64,000 nucleotides of DNA from Terriglobia bacterium (GTDB taxonomy: Bacteria; Acidobacteriota; Terriglobia; Bryobacterales; Bryobacteraceae). The number at the start of each line of letters is the position of its first letter. Position 1 is the stretch's first letter. The notes under the pieces are model-generated. The model was not told the origin of the DNA. It made no database searches and saw only the letters and a program-made list of their open reading frames with translations. This document shows positions 49,144 through 59,925 of the stretch, piece by piece. The translations under genes and the position numbers were made by a program. The stretch covers positions 1 to 64,000 of the forward strand of contig JAIQEX010000010.1 of assembly GCA_020073615.1 (NCBI GenBank), read 5' to 3'.

Positions 49144-49752
49144 TTACGTGCGCTGGCGGTAGATTTCCCTTGCCAGTTCGCGCACGGCGGGCGGGACGAG
49201 GTGTTCCCAGGGCTGGCCGCGGGCGATGCGCTCGCGGACTTCGGTGGCGGAGACGTGATCGTACTCGCCGGTGAGCTCGAGGCGGCGGATGGCGGACCGC
49301 AGCCGCTCGGGCGGTTGGTATTCGCCTTCGCGGGCGGCCACCAGCAGGTCGAAGTGGCGCAGCATTTCGTCCCAGGCGCCGGGGCGGCCGTAGTCCCAGC
49401 CGGCGGCGCGTTCGGCGGCATCGCGGCCGCACAGAAACGCGAGCTGCACATCCGCGCCGTAGCAGTCCCGGCATTCGCGGGCGATTTCTACGAACAGCCC
49501 TCGCTGGGAGGCCGCCAGGGAGAAGGCCGGATGGCCGCCCAGGGCCGCGCGGAGCATGGCGGCGCGATCCTCAAACGAAGCGCCGGAATACTCCTTGTGC
49601 GGGAAGGCTCGGGGAAGGACGAAGAGCACCTCCTCGACGCGGGCGAGCGCGGCCTGGGCGAGCGCGAGATGGGCGACCGTCACGGGGTTGAAGGTGCCGG
49701 GCAGAACGGCCAGGAGGCGGGGATGGCCTGCGGCGCGGTGGAGGAGTTGCAT
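49144..49752 (-). CDS. NadD-like nicotinate-nucleotide adenylyltransferase
   Basis: 'AVLPGTFNPVTVAHLALAQAAL', 'HVSATEVRERIARGQP'; start revised. Confidence 0.8.
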   Translation of the reverse strand: MQLLHRAAGHPRLLAVLPGTFNPVTVAHLALAQAALARVEEVLFVLPRAFPHKEYSGASFEDRAAMLRAALGGHPAFSLAASQRGLFVEIARECRDCYGADVQLAFLCGRDAAERAAGWDYGRPGAWDEMLRHFDLLVAAREGEYQPPERLRSAIRRLELTGEYDHVSATEVRERIARGQPWEHLVPPAVRELAREIYRQRT

Positions 49753-49841
49753 TTCGCTCGCGGGTTGCGCGAAAAGCCCCAATCTGCTCAGAAACACCAA
49801 GGGCGCGAGATTCCTCCCGCGCCCTGGGGTGGTCCAAAACT

Positions 49842-50231
49842 CTAGGCGGCGTTGGCGAGCAGTTCGCCGAGCGTCTCGCCGGCGTCGGATTCGAATTCGT
49901 GCCGGTCGGCGGCCTCCTGGCACTTGATGCAGTACTTGGTCCACGGTACAGCATCCAGGCGCTTGGGCTTGATATCTTCTTCGCAATGCAGGCAAATGCC
50001 GTAACTGCCATCGGCCATGCGGGCTAGCGCGCCCTTGACACTGCGCAGCAGGTTGGATTCGCGGTCGAGGTTGCGGATGGCCAGCTCGCGCTCGCCGGCG
50101 AGCTGCACTTCATCCAGAGCGTCCGGAGTTTTTTCGATGGCAATGTCTTCCCGGTTCCGAAGCCCCAGGGACAATTCCGCCTGCTTGGCTTCCAGCATTG
50201 CTTTGTATTTGTTGAGTTCGGTCTGGTTCAT
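49842..50231 (-). CDS. DksA/TraR C4-type zinc-finger protein
   Basis: 'ALARMADGSYGICLHCEEDIKPKRLDAVPWTKYCIKCQE'. Confidence 0.92.
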   Translation of the reverse strand: MNQTELNKYKAMLEAKQAELSLGLRNREDIAIEKTPDALDEVQLAGERELAIRNLDRESNLLRSVKGALARMADGSYGICLHCEEDIKPKRLDAVPWTKYCIKCQEAADRHEFESDAGETLGELLANAA

Positions 50232-50413
50232 GGGTCCATCTCCCTAAAAGCGTTTTTTGTTTTTATTTGTTCTCTTTAGCGCGCTTCCCGCTGTAAAAAT
50301 ATAGACGAAAATTCAAGCCAAAGGTTTCACCGCTTCAGATCCCTCAAAAGAGCTAGCGGGCCGCCCGATTTTCACCCAGCGGCCCCGGATGAATACACCT
50401 CATAGCAATCTGC

Positions 50414-52147
50414 ATGCCAAAGTTCTGGCGCACTCAAAACGGGCGGCTTCACGGCCGAAACTGTCGTCCTACCTCTCATCGGCCAAATGCTACCATTTCT
50501 AGTTCGCTCGTCAAAAAAAAATCGGTGAAGCCACATACCCATAGACGACAAAGCAGGGTCTGCGCGTTGATCGCGTGTAGTTTTTTCTTTTTCTCGGGCT
50601 TGGCTTTTCTGCCACACCTGGGTGTTCAAAACGACGAAGCGATCTTCGGCATGGCGTTCCTCAAACCCCTGGCCGGCGCCTGCACGATTCGGATCGGGCA
50701 CTCCCGATTTCCGCTTATGCTGATGAGTTACCTGGGGACGCTGAAGGCCTGGCTGTACCGCCCGGTTTTCCGCGCATTCGGCACCGGGGTATGGACGTTG
50801 CGGCTTCCCGTCCTGTTTGCCGGCGTGGCCAGCGTATGGTTGTTCTACCTGCTGTTGCGCCGGATTGCCGGGGAGCGTGCCGCTTTAATTGGATGCAGTT
50901 TGCTGGCGGTGGATGCAACCTATTTGCTGACCGTTTGCTTCGACTGGGGGCCGGTGGCGCTGCAACATCTGCTGCTGGTGGCGGGACTGCTGGCGTTGGT
51001 GAAGTTCTACCAGGAGCGCCGCGAGGTGGCGCTGGCCGGCGGCTTCTTCCTGCTGGGGCTGGCCATGTGGGACAAGGCGCTGGCGGTATGGATGTTGTCG
51101 GGAATCGCGCTGGCCGCGCTGGCCCTCTTTCCGCGGCGGGTGTTAGCGGTGGTCACCGGCCGCCGCGTGGCCATTGCGGTGCTGGCGTTCGCCTTGGGCG
51201 CGCTTCCCCTGCTGGTGTACAACGCGCAGAACGACTGGCCCACGCTGCGCGGCACCTTCACTCGCGAGCCGCGGCCAATTTCCGGCAAGGCGATGATGCT
51301 GGTGGCGACGGCGCGCGGCGAGGGACTGTTCGGGTGGATGTTCTTCGAGAACTGGCAGACGCCAGCGCCCCACGAGCCGTACGGTGGTTTCGAGAAAGCC
51401 TCAGCCTGGGTTGGCGAACTGGCCGGACACCCGCGCCGGCACCTGCTGTTCTACGCGTTTCTGCTGGCGCTGTTGCTGGCGCCGCTGGCGCGCGGCGATG
51501 CGCTACGCGCCATCCTGTTCGCGGTGGCCGCCATGGCGGTGGCATGGTACCAGATGGCCATCACCGCCAACGCCGGAGGCACGGTGCACCACACCATTCT
51601 GCTCTGGCCGTTCCCGCAACTGGCGATCGCGGTTTCGTTTGCCGCGGCGTCGCGGCAGCTGGGGCGTTTCGGAATTCCGGTTGTCGCCGTGGTCACGGCA
51701 GTGATGGCGGTCTCGGGTGCACTGGTGGTGAATGAACACCACCTGGTGATGCTCCGTTACGGGGGCAGCCAGAACTGGACGGACGCCATCTTCAAGCTGG
51801 ACCGCTATGTGGAAGGCATCCCGGCGCAAAACCTGTACTGTCTCGACTGGGGCATCGCCGACGGCCTGCGCGTGCTGGGCCACGGCACTCTGCCGGTCCA
51901 GGTGGACACCGACCCGATCTCCAAACCGGAGCTCAGCGAGGACGACCGTGCCGTGGTGCGGCGCATGATCGCCGACCCGGACGGCCTGTTTCTGGCTCAT
52001 ACCAAGGATTACGAGTTCTTCCCCGGCGTCAACCAGAAGCTGGTGAAATTCGCGGCGGAGGCGGGTTATGAGCGGCGGATGCTGGCCACGATCTCCGACA
52101 GCTACGGCAGGCCGGCGTACGAAGTGTACCGTTTCGCGGGGCGGTGA
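50414..52147 (+). CDS. GT39/PMT-like integral membrane glycosyltransferase (start uncertain)
   Basis: Many TMs; 'GVQNDEAIFGMAFLKPL' acidic loop. Confidence 0.75.
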   Translation: MPKFWRTQNGRLHGRNCRPTSHRPNATISSSLVKKKSVKPHTHRRQSRVCALIACSFFFFSGLAFLPHLGVQNDEAIFGMAFLKPLAGACTIRIGHSRFPLMLMSYLGTLKAWLYRPVFRAFGTGVWTLRLPVLFAGVASVWLFYLLLRRIAGERAALIGCSLLAVDATYLLTVCFDWGPVALQHLLLVAGLLALVKFYQERREVALAGGFFLLGLAMWDKALAVWMLSGIALAALALFPRRVLAVVTGRRVAIAVLAFALGALPLLVYNAQNDWPTLRGTFTREPRPISGKAMMLVATARGEGLFGWMFFENWQTPAPHEPYGGFEKASAWVGELAGHPRRHLLFYAFLLALLLAPLARGDALRAILFAVAAMAVAWYQMAITANAGGTVHHTILLWPFPQLAIAVSFAAASRQLGRFGIPVVAVVTAVMAVSGALVVNEHHLVMLRYGGSQNWTDAIFKLDRYVEGIPAQNLYCLDWGIADGLRVLGHGTLPVQVDTDPISKPELSEDDRAVVRRMIADPDGLFLAHTKDYEFFPGVNQKLVKFAAEAGYERRMLATISDSYGRPAYEVYRFAGR

Positions 52148-52192
52148 CCGTTTTGGGACAGGGCCGAAAACCCGCGGCTGCGGGGGGCTGTT

Positions 52193-54019
52193 CTATCGCA
52201 CCTCGAACACTCCGATGGCCAAGCCCAGGTCGCGCGCGTCGCCGGGGGCGCGGATGGTGCGGCTCACCTCCACGGTAACGTGCAGTTCGGGCTTGCCCAC
52301 GGCCGAGGCGGGCAGGGGGAAGGCCAGCTCAAAATCGTTGCGGCCGGGCGGCAGGGCGGCGGATTGGGTCGAACCCTCGACCGTCACGGTCACCGTCAGG
52401 GGGCCGCCGCGGGTCAGCTCGTCCGGGCAGTATCCACTGAGATAGAGCTTCTGGCCGGCAGCGGACGCACCGGCGATGCGCAGGGTGGCGCGCTTCGGTA
52501 TCCAGCGGTGATTGCCATCAACGGGGTACCACTCGGGCCCCAACAAATAGGAGGTGAGCGGGCTGGCGACGTCGATGCGCGCCGGCAGCCCGATTTCGCG
52601 GGGCACGGCCGCATAGGCCGTGGTGATGTTGCGGAGGCGCGGGCCGCGGACATCATAGACCGCCAGTTCGTCGCGGGCGAGGGCATTGGCAGCGACGTCC
52701 GCCGGGAGGAGAAATTCGCCGATGTTGCCCAGGTTGGGCTGGGCGTCGATGTGCCGTTCGCTGCCCGAGGCCAGGTAGACCGGGCCGGCTCCGATGAGGC
52801 GGAAGGGGTGGTCGGGAAAGCTGTTCCAAAAGAGCTCGCTATCCACGCCCACCAGCAGGATGGACTGGCGCGGGTGCAGTTCGTGGGCGCGCGCCACACC
52901 TTCCACGAGGTTGCGCACGCGAACCGTGAGCGCGCGATTCTCGGCCGCGTCGTGCACGGTTCGGGGCAGAACCAGGACCACGTAGAGTGCGGCCAGCGCC
53001 ACGGCGGCGACCCGGGCGCGCGCGGTGGCACGCCACGCTTCGGCAAACGCCCAGCCGCCCAGCCAGCAGGCGCCGATCAGGGGCAGATACAGGTAGTATT
53101 CCATGAGATGGTCACGGAGCGGCAGCACGGGCGCGATGGTGGCCGCGTACCACACCACGCAGAAGAGCGCCGCCGCGGTCCCGCCGCGCAGCTTGCGCGC
53201 GAGGAACCACAGCAAGCCTAGGGTGACCACCGCCACACCCGCCAGCAGCGCCGCTTTGGGCAGGCCGAGCGGCGTCCAGAGTAAGACCGGGCCGGCCGAC
53301 CACGTCCAATAGGTGGCCAGCGTGCGGAGCATGGAACCGGTGAAGTGCAGGGCGTAGTCGCCGGTGCCGGGAAGGGGGACAAGGGCGCGGTGCGCGACTA
53401 CATAAAGGATGGACGGGAGGAACAGCGGCAGGGTCCGGCGGAAGTTTTTGCGGGCGCAGAGAAAGGTGTAGGACGCGGCCAGGGCGGGATAGACCAGGTT
53501 CACCTCCAGTGCGCCGAAGCCGAGCAGAAAGGCGATCCACTGGCCGAGGTTGTAACGCGCGCGGCCGGTTTCCACGTAGCGCAGCAGAAAGTAGAACGCC
53601 AGCAGCAGGAAGAAGCCGCAGAGCACCTGGTTGTAGACGCAGACCCAGCCCAGCGGCTCGACCAGGGCGCTGTTGACCACCCAGAACACGGCCGCGCAGA
53701 CGCCCGCGGCGCGCAGGCCGGTGAGACGGGCGCCGATCCACGCGACCAGGGCCAGGTTGGCGAACTGGGTGGCGAAGACGACGATGCGAAAGGGCATCGC
53801 GTCCAGGCCGAAGAGGCCGAAGCCGGCCATGAAGAAGGCGCGCTCGCTGAGGGGGCGAATGGTGCCCTGGGCAAAGGGCGCGAACAGCGCATGCACAACG
53901 TCGCGGCCCACGCCCACGGCCAGCCACGCAAAGTCGTCGGCGCGGAACCAGGCAGAGAGGCTCGCCCAGTGGACCAGGAGGCAGAGCAGCAGGGGCAGCA
54001 GGAAGAGGCCCCTTTTCAT
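52193..54019 (-). CDS. Polytopic membrane protein, glycosyltransferase-like
   Basis: 'HWASLSAWFRADDFAWL' and about 10 TM segments. Confidence 0.65.
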   Translation of the reverse strand: MKRGLFLLPLLLCLLVHWASLSAWFRADDFAWLAVGVGRDVVHALFAPFAQGTIRPLSERAFFMAGFGLFGLDAMPFRIVVFATQFANLALVAWIGARLTGLRAAGVCAAVFWVVNSALVEPLGWVCVYNQVLCGFFLLLAFYFLLRYVETGRARYNLGQWIAFLLGFGALEVNLVYPALAASYTFLCARKNFRRTLPLFLPSILYVVAHRALVPLPGTGDYALHFTGSMLRTLATYWTWSAGPVLLWTPLGLPKAALLAGVAVVTLGLLWFLARKLRGGTAAALFCVVWYAATIAPVLPLRDHLMEYYLYLPLIGACWLGGWAFAEAWRATARARVAAVALAALYVVLVLPRTVHDAAENRALTVRVRNLVEGVARAHELHPRQSILLVGVDSELFWNSFPDHPFRLIGAGPVYLASGSERHIDAQPNLGNIGEFLLPADVAANALARDELAVYDVRGPRLRNITTAYAAVPREIGLPARIDVASPLTSYLLGPEWYPVDGNHRWIPKRATLRIAGASAAGQKLYLSGYCPDELTRGGPLTVTVTVEGSTQSAALPPGRNDFELAFPLPASAVGKPELHVTVEVSRTIRAPGDARDLGLAIGVFEVR

Positions 54020-54525
54020 TTGAGGCCCACGCTCAGCACCACCACGCCCAGCTCTCGCTGGTCCGCGCCGCTGGGCGGCAGGGCTTTATCCAGCTCGCAA
54101 TCCACGCGCACGGAACTGCCCGTAAGGAGAGCGGGCGGCACAGGGCGCAGGTAGGTGTAATTGCCCGGCTGCCGCCAGGTTTCGGGGGGAAGCGTGGTGC
54201 CGTTGATGGCGACGGAAAGAGAAATCGCGTGCAGCCGCTCGATGGTCGCCGGCGCCACGGACAGCTTCACCTCGAGCGTGGCGCCCTTCTGCGCCGCTCC
54301 GAAAGGTGTGCTCAGCACGACGGCAAATTTCCGCTCCGTCCAGCGCCAGGCGTTCTCCTCGATGGAATGGAAGCCCGCGACGAGCTGCGCGGCGGATTTG
54401 GGATCGCCCGTGTGCACGGTCGAAGCCAGGGGCGCGGCGGTCTCCTCTTCGGTTTGCTGGACATGCACCTTGGGATGCTGGCAACCGAGCAGCGCCAACA
54501 GCAGAATCGCGGCGAGCGCCTTCAT
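54016..54525 (-). CDS. Small lipoprotein, unknown function
   Basis: MKALAAILLLALLGCQH lipobox. Confidence 0.7.
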   Translation of the reverse strand: MKALAAILLLALLGCQHPKVHVQQTEEETAAPLASTVHTGDPKSAAQLVAGFHSIEENAWRWTERKFAVVLSTPFGAAQKGATLEVKLSVAPATIERLHAISLSVAINGTTLPPETWRQPGNYTYLRPVPPALLTGSSVRVDCELDKALPPSGADQRELGVVVLSVGLK

Positions 54526-56564
54526 CAGTCCCCGGCCCTCTCCACCTGGACGAGGCAACTGTAGAAGGTGGGGCCGCCGCCCGCGTCGGTAAGGCGATCG
54601 GAAGTGAGGGCGTTCACGTTGCGGCGGCCGGGGGCGCGCTTGCCCCAGCGCACGGAGGGTGCCGCCACCACGCCCGGCCGCACGGTGCCGTCCACCCGCG
54701 CCTCCAGGATCGCCGAGCCGCGGTCGTTATAGATGCGCACCGCGTCGGAGGTGCGGATCCCCAATCGGGCGGCATCGGCGGCAGCGAGGTGCAGGACGGC
54801 GGTTTGCGAATCCACCGCATCGCGATGGCCGAAAGTGGAGTTCATGCTGTCGTCGTTTTTGGCGGCGACCAGCTCGAAGGGATATTTGCGGCGTAGCGCC
54901 TGGTCGCCGTGGCGCGATTCGACGGGCGGCGTGTAGTCCAGCGTTTCGGCGTGGAAATGGCATTTGCCGTTGGCGGTGCCGAAGCCTCCGGCGGCGAAGG
55001 GCAGGAACGGCTCGGGGATGTTCAGCCGCACGGAATGCTCGCGGTCGAGCCGCTCCAGCGTGATGCCGCGCACGAAGGGATGCGGTGAATCGAGCAGGCC
55101 GCGGATCATATCGTCTTCCGACTCCGCGAAGCAGGGATCGCCGAAGCCCATGCGGGCGGCCAGCCGGCGGAAGATCTCGACGTTCGACTTGGTTTCGCCC
55201 GGCGGCGCCAGAGCGGGCCGCGCAAGCTGCAGGTAGTGATGGCCGTAGGCGAGGTAGAGGTCGGTGTGTTCCAGGAAGGTGGTGACCGGCAGCAGGATAT
55301 CGGCGTAATCGGCGGTATCGTTCTGGAACTGTTCGAGCACCACGGTGAACAGATCCTCGCGGCGCAAGCCGGCGAGCACGGCGTTCTGATTGGGCGCGAT
55401 GGCGGCGGGATTGGAGTTGTAGACGACCAGCGCTTGGACAGGCGGAGCCTCGAGAGTGCGGAGCGCGGCGCCCAGCGACGACATGTTGACGATGCGCGCC
55501 TCGCGGCCCAGCGCCTTCTGCTGGAGGCCGGCGCGCTCGAGCGGGGCGCGGTTGAGCTGGAACGCCTGCGCGGTGGAAAGCTGGAAGCCGCCGCCGATTT
55601 CTTTCCAGCTCCCGATGAGCGCGGGCAGCAGCGCGACGGCGCGCACCGCCATGGCCCCGCGGTCGCTGCGCTGTACGCCGTAGTTGAGGCGGATGACGGC
55701 GGGCCGCGTGGTGGCGTACTCGCGGGCGAGGGCGGCGATCTCCTCGGCGGGAATGCCGGTCAGCTCCGCGGCGCGGCCGGGCGTCCAGGCGCGCACGCGC
55801 TCGCGCAGGACATCGAAGCCCTCGGTGTAGCGCGCCACGTAATCGGCGTCGTGCAGGTCCTCCGCAATGATGACGTGCATCATGGCCAGGGCGAGCGCGG
55901 TATCGCTGCCCGGGTTGATGAAGAAGTGCCGGTCGGAAACGGCGCCGGTGCGGGTGAGCCGCGGATCGATGGTGTAGAGGCGCGCGCCCTGGCGCCGCGC
56001 CTCCATGATGAACGGCCACAGGTGCACGTTGGTGCCGAGAATGTTGGCGCCCCAGGCCAGGATGAGCCGCGAATGGCGGAACTGCTCGGGCTCGGTGTTG
56101 TAGCGCAGGCCCAGCGCCTCGGTATGCCCGGCGACGCCCGCCGAAGAGCAGATGGTGCGGTCGAGCCGGGAGGCGCCCAGGCGGTGGAAGAAGCGGCGGT
56201 CCATGCCGGCGCCGTTGAGCAGCCCCATGGTGCCGGCATAGCTATAAGGAAGGATGGCCTCGGGGCCAAAGCGGGCGGCGATTTCGGTGAGACGCCCGGC
56301 GATGGTATCGAGCGCCTCATCCCAGGAGATGCGCGCGAAGCGTCCCTCGCCTTTGGCCCCGGTGCGGCGCTGCGGGTAGAGCAGGCGGCCGGGCGAGTAT
56401 TCGCGCTCCAGGTACTGCGCCACCTTGCCGCAGAGGAAGCCGCGGGTGACGGGGTGCGCCGGGTCGCCGCGCAGCTTGGTGCCGCGGCCATCTTCGACCG
56501 TGACCAGCAGGGAGCAGCAGTCGGGGCAATCGAGCGCGCAAACGGAGTGGTGGATTTCGGGCAT
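54525..56564 (-). CDS. Molybdopterin-dependent oxidoreductase with N-terminal Fe-S motif
   Basis: MPEIHHSVCALDCPDCCSLLV...GFLCGKVAQYLERE; molybdopterin-binding domains; start revised. Confidence 0.92.
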   Translation of the reverse strand: MPEIHHSVCALDCPDCCSLLVTVEDGRGTKLRGDPAHPVTRGFLCGKVAQYLEREYSPGRLLYPQRRTGAKGEGRFARISWDEALDTIAGRLTEIAARFGPEAILPYSYAGTMGLLNGAGMDRRFFHRLGASRLDRTICSSAGVAGHTEALGLRYNTEPEQFRHSRLILAWGANILGTNVHLWPFIMEARRQGARLYTIDPRLTRTGAVSDRHFFINPGSDTALALAMMHVIIAEDLHDADYVARYTEGFDVLRERVRAWTPGRAAELTGIPAEEIAALAREYATTRPAVIRLNYGVQRSDRGAMAVRAVALLPALIGSWKEIGGGFQLSTAQAFQLNRAPLERAGLQQKALGREARIVNMSSLGAALRTLEAPPVQALVVYNSNPAAIAPNQNAVLAGLRREDLFTVVLEQFQNDTADYADILLPVTTFLEHTDLYLAYGHHYLQLARPALAPPGETKSNVEIFRRLAARMGFGDPCFAESEDDMIRGLLDSPHPFVRGITLERLDREHSVRLNIPEPFLPFAAGGFGTANGKCHFHAETLDYTPPVESRHGDQALRRKYPFELVAAKNDDSMNSTFGHRDAVDSQTAVLHLAAADAARLGIRTSDAVRIYNDRGSAILEARVDGTVRPGVVAAPSVRWGKRAPGRRNVNALTSDRLTDAGGGPTFYSCLVQVERAGD

Positions 56565-56601
56565 TGCGAGATTACATATATGATACACAGAGGAACCAAC
56601 C

Positions 56602-59600
56602 ATGCGTCTATTCCCGTCTCATCACCGCCGCATATGGGCGATGCTGGCCGCCGGCTGCCTGGGCATGGCCGGCTTGATCTGGGCACAGGGGAGGGGCGCC
56701 AGCCCGCCGCCAACGCCGCCGCCCAATGCTTCCACCGATCCGCTGCTGCGCGGATTCGAGTTCCGCTCCATCGGGCCGGCCACCATGATGGGCCGGGTGG
56801 ACGACATCGCGGGCGCGGAAAAGGACCCGATGATCGTCTACGTCGGGTTCGCCACCGGCGGATTGTGGAAGTCCACCGACGGCGGCAACCACTGGCATTC
56901 GCAGTTCGACAACATGGCCAACGAATCGGTGGGCGCCATTGCCATCGCGCCTTCGGACCCCAACGTGGTCTACGTGGGCATGGGCGAGGCGAACAACCGG
57001 CAGAGCTCGTCGATCGGCGACGGAGTGTGGGGCACCATCGATGGCGGCAAGACCTGGAACCATCTCGGCCTGGAGGACACGCAGTCCATCGGGCGGATCG
57101 TGGTGGACCCGGTGAACCCGAACATCGTGTACGTGGCGGCGGGCGGCCATCTGTTCGGGCCCAATGCCGAGCGCGGCCTCTATAAGTCGGTGGACGGCGG
57201 CAAGAACTGGAAGAAGGCGAAGTACATCGATGCCGACACCGGTTTCACGGATGTGGCCATTGATCCGGTGAATCCGAAGATTCTCTATGCGGCGTCGTTT
57301 CAGCGGCGGCGCACCTGGTGGGGCTACAACGGCGGCGGCCCTGGTTGCGCGCTGTGGAAGACGACCGACGGCGGCGAGAGCTGGAGCAAGCTCGAGGGGC
57401 CGGGCTGGCCGAAACCGAAGGATGGGATCTACGGGCGCATTGCGATCTCCGTGTTCCGGGCGAAGCCCTCGACGATTTACGCGCAGGTGGAGACGGGCGC
57501 CAGCGCCGGCACAGGTGGAGGCACTACGGCCGAAGGCGGACCGGCGCGCGGCGGACGCGGCGCGGCGGCCACCGAATCGACCGCGGAAGCACCGGCGGCT
57601 GGCGCGGCGGCAACGGCTGGTCAGCCAGCGGCGGGCGCGGCTCCGGGCGCAGCTCCGGCTGCGGGCCGCGGCGGTGGTGGCGGTGGCGGCGGCCAGGGTG
57701 GCCGGGGCGCGCCCGGTCCACCCGATCCCAATCGCAGCGGCGTATTCCGCTCCGACGATGGCGGCAAGACCTGGACCTTCATGAGCAATCAGGACCAGCG
57801 TCCCACCTACTTCAGCCAGATTCGCGTGGACCCGGTGGACGATAAGAAAGTCTTCGTGGGCGGCAACCCTGGGCAGGTGTCGCACGATGGCGGCAAGACC
57901 TGGCAGCCGCTCACCGGTTCGCACACCGATTACCACGCCATCTGGATCAATACCAAGGACCCGCGCATCGTCGCCGTGGGCCACGACGGCGGCCTCGACA
58001 TCAGCAACGATGGCGGCGTCACCTGGGACTACCACAACGATATTGCCGTGGGCCAGTTCTACCAGGTCTCGGCCGACATGCGGCGCCCGTATTACGTGTG
58101 CGGCGGCTTGCAGGACAACAACGCGTGGTGCGGGCCAAGCGCGCTGCGCTCCGCAACCGGACCGGTGAACACCGACTGGTACACGGTGGCGGGCGGCGAC
58201 GGCTTCTACACGCGCCAGGATCCCACCGACTGGGCCATCGTCTACGGCGAGTCGCAGGACGGCAACATGAGCCGGCACGATCTGCGCAACGGAACGCAAA
58301 AGCCCATCCGGCCGACGCTTCCGGGTCGCGGCGGAGCGGCGGCCCCGCCCGCGGGCGAACCGCCGGCGGGAGCGGCGGCCGCACCGCCGGGGAGCACGGC
58401 CGCGCCCGGCGGCGGCGTTACTTCCCCCGGCGCACCGGCGGGACGCGGCGGAGGCCGCGGCGGTGTCCCCAACGTGATCAACGCGCCGGCCGGGGTCGAG
58501 CCGTTCCGCTTCTACTGGAACGCGCCGTTTGAGATATCGCCCCACAATCCGGCCGTGCTGTACATGGCTTCGCAGTACTTCTTCAAGTCCACCGACCGCG
58601 GCGATTCGTGGTGGATGAATCCCACCGATCTCAGCAAGAACGTGAACCGCTGGGCGCCGGACATGGCGATCATGAACGTGGCCGGCGACAAGCCCATGGC
58701 CGAGAAGCACGACGGCTACTCGGCGAGCTCGATGGCCACGCAGGTGCGCGAATCGCCGGTGCGGGCGGGAGTCATCTGGATCGGCACCGACGACGGCAAC
58801 CTGCAGGTGAGCCAGAACGGCGGCGAGAGCTTCACCAGCCTGTACCAGAACATCGCGGGCGCGCCCAAAGGGTACGTGCACATCGCGCGCATCGAGCCCT
58901 CGCACTTCGACGCGGCCACCGCCTACGTGGCCATCGACGCCCATCGCAACGACGATTGGAAGCCGTACGTTTTCAAGACCACCGACTATGGCAAAACGTG
59001 GGTGAGCATTGCCGGCAACCTGCCCGAAAAAGGCAATGTCAACGCGCTGCGCGAGGATGTGGAGAATCCGCGCCTGCTGTTCGCGGGCACCGAGTTCGGC
59101 TTGTATGTCAGCCTGGCCGGCGGCGAGGATTGGAAGAAATTCATGACCGGCCTGCCCAGCGTGCGCGTGGACGATATACTGATCCATCCGCGCGATCGCG
59201 ACGTGATTGTGGCGACGCACGGGCGCTCCATCTGGATTGCCGACGACATCACCCCGCTCGAGCAGATGAAGGCGGCGGGCACGCCGGATGTGGTGCTGTT
59301 CGAGCCGCGGCCGGGGATCGAGTGGAAGAACGATCTGCAGGCAATGCGGCGCGTGACCAATCGCGATTTCCGCGGGCAGAACCCGCAGGGCGGCACGGCG
59401 ATCCACGTCTGGGCCAAGAGCGACCTGGGCGCGGCGAAGCTCGAGTTTCTGCGTCACGGCGAGGTGGCGAGCGTCATGGAGGTGGCGATCAAGGCGGGCA
59501 TGAACCGTTTCCAGTGGAACATGCAGAAGCCGGCGCCGCCGGGGGCCGCGGCGGCCGGAGGCGGCGGCCGCCAGGGACGCGGCGGCGAAGCTGCGCCGGG

Positions 59601-59841
59601 CGGTGCGGCCAACGCACCGGAAGCGGCGGGTGGTGCGGCGGGTGGTGCGGGCGGACGGGGACGCGGCGGCCCGGCGGGAGTTCCGTTTGTGGCCGGCGGC
59701 GGACGCGGCGGCTTCGGCGGCGGCGCCTTAGGGGGCGGCCCGGTGGAACCCGGAGCGTACCTGGTGCGGCTCACCGTGGGCAGCCAGACCTGGACCTCGC
59801 TGGTGGAAGTCTTCGAAGATATCTGGATGCGCCCGCAGTAG
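56602..59841 (+). CDS. VPS10/sortilin-like beta-propeller (glycosyl-hydrolase-like BNR) protein
   Basis: Repeated 'DGGKTWNHLGLEDTQSIGRIVVDPVNPNIVYVAA'; low-complexity Gly/Ala-rich loops. Confidence 0.88.
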   Translation: MRLFPSHHRRIWAMLAAGCLGMAGLIWAQGRGASPPPTPPPNASTDPLLRGFEFRSIGPATMMGRVDDIAGAEKDPMIVYVGFATGGLWKSTDGGNHWHSQFDNMANESVGAIAIAPSDPNVVYVGMGEANNRQSSSIGDGVWGTIDGGKTWNHLGLEDTQSIGRIVVDPVNPNIVYVAAGGHLFGPNAERGLYKSVDGGKNWKKAKYIDADTGFTDVAIDPVNPKILYAASFQRRRTWWGYNGGGPGCALWKTTDGGESWSKLEGPGWPKPKDGIYGRIAISVFRAKPSTIYAQVETGASAGTGGGTTAEGGPARGGRGAAATESTAEAPAAGAAATAGQPAAGAAPGAAPAAGRGGGGGGGGQGGRGAPGPPDPNRSGVFRSDDGGKTWTFMSNQDQRPTYFSQIRVDPVDDKKVFVGGNPGQVSHDGGKTWQPLTGSHTDYHAIWINTKDPRIVAVGHDGGLDISNDGGVTWDYHNDIAVGQFYQVSADMRRPYYVCGGLQDNNAWCGPSALRSATGPVNTDWYTVAGGDGFYTRQDPTDWAIVYGESQDGNMSRHDLRNGTQKPIRPTLPGRGGAAAPPAGEPPAGAAAAPPGSTAAPGGGVTSPGAPAGRGGGRGGVPNVINAPAGVEPFRFYWNAPFEISPHNPAVLYMASQYFFKSTDRGDSWWMNPTDLSKNVNRWAPDMAIMNVAGDKPMAEKHDGYSASSMATQVRESPVRAGVIWIGTDDGNLQVSQNGGESFTSLYQNIAGAPKGYVHIARIEPSHFDAATAYVAIDAHRNDDWKPYVFKTTDYGKTWVSIAGNLPEKGNVNALREDVENPRLLFAGTEFGLYVSLAGGEDWKKFMTGLPSVRVDDILIHPRDRDVIVATHGRSIWIADDITPLEQMKAAGTPDVVLFEPRPGIEWKNDLQAMRRVTNRDFRGQNPQGGTAIHVWAKSDLGAAKLEFLRHGEVASVMEVAIKAGMNRFQWNMQKPAPPGAAAAGGGGRQGRGGEAAPGGAANAPEAAGGAAGGAGGRGRGGPAGVPFVAGGGRGGFGGGALGGGPVEPGAYLVRLTVGSQTWTSLVEVFEDIWMRPQ

Positions 59842-59925
59842 GACAGCGTCCTGGCCCATGGGCGCTCACTGAATTCGCGAGCGAGCAAAGCTTGATGGCA
59901 ACGTTTCCCACAACGGCGTTTTGGG
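59661..59925 (+). repeat. Direct repeat copy 1: 3' end of the VPS10-like gene plus downstream flank
   Basis: Extensive nucleotide similarity to 61216-61475. Confidence 0.8.

Noticed and set aside
56608-59457. 949-aa minus-strand ORF
   Set aside because: Antisense of the VPS10-like gene; no recognisable motifs.
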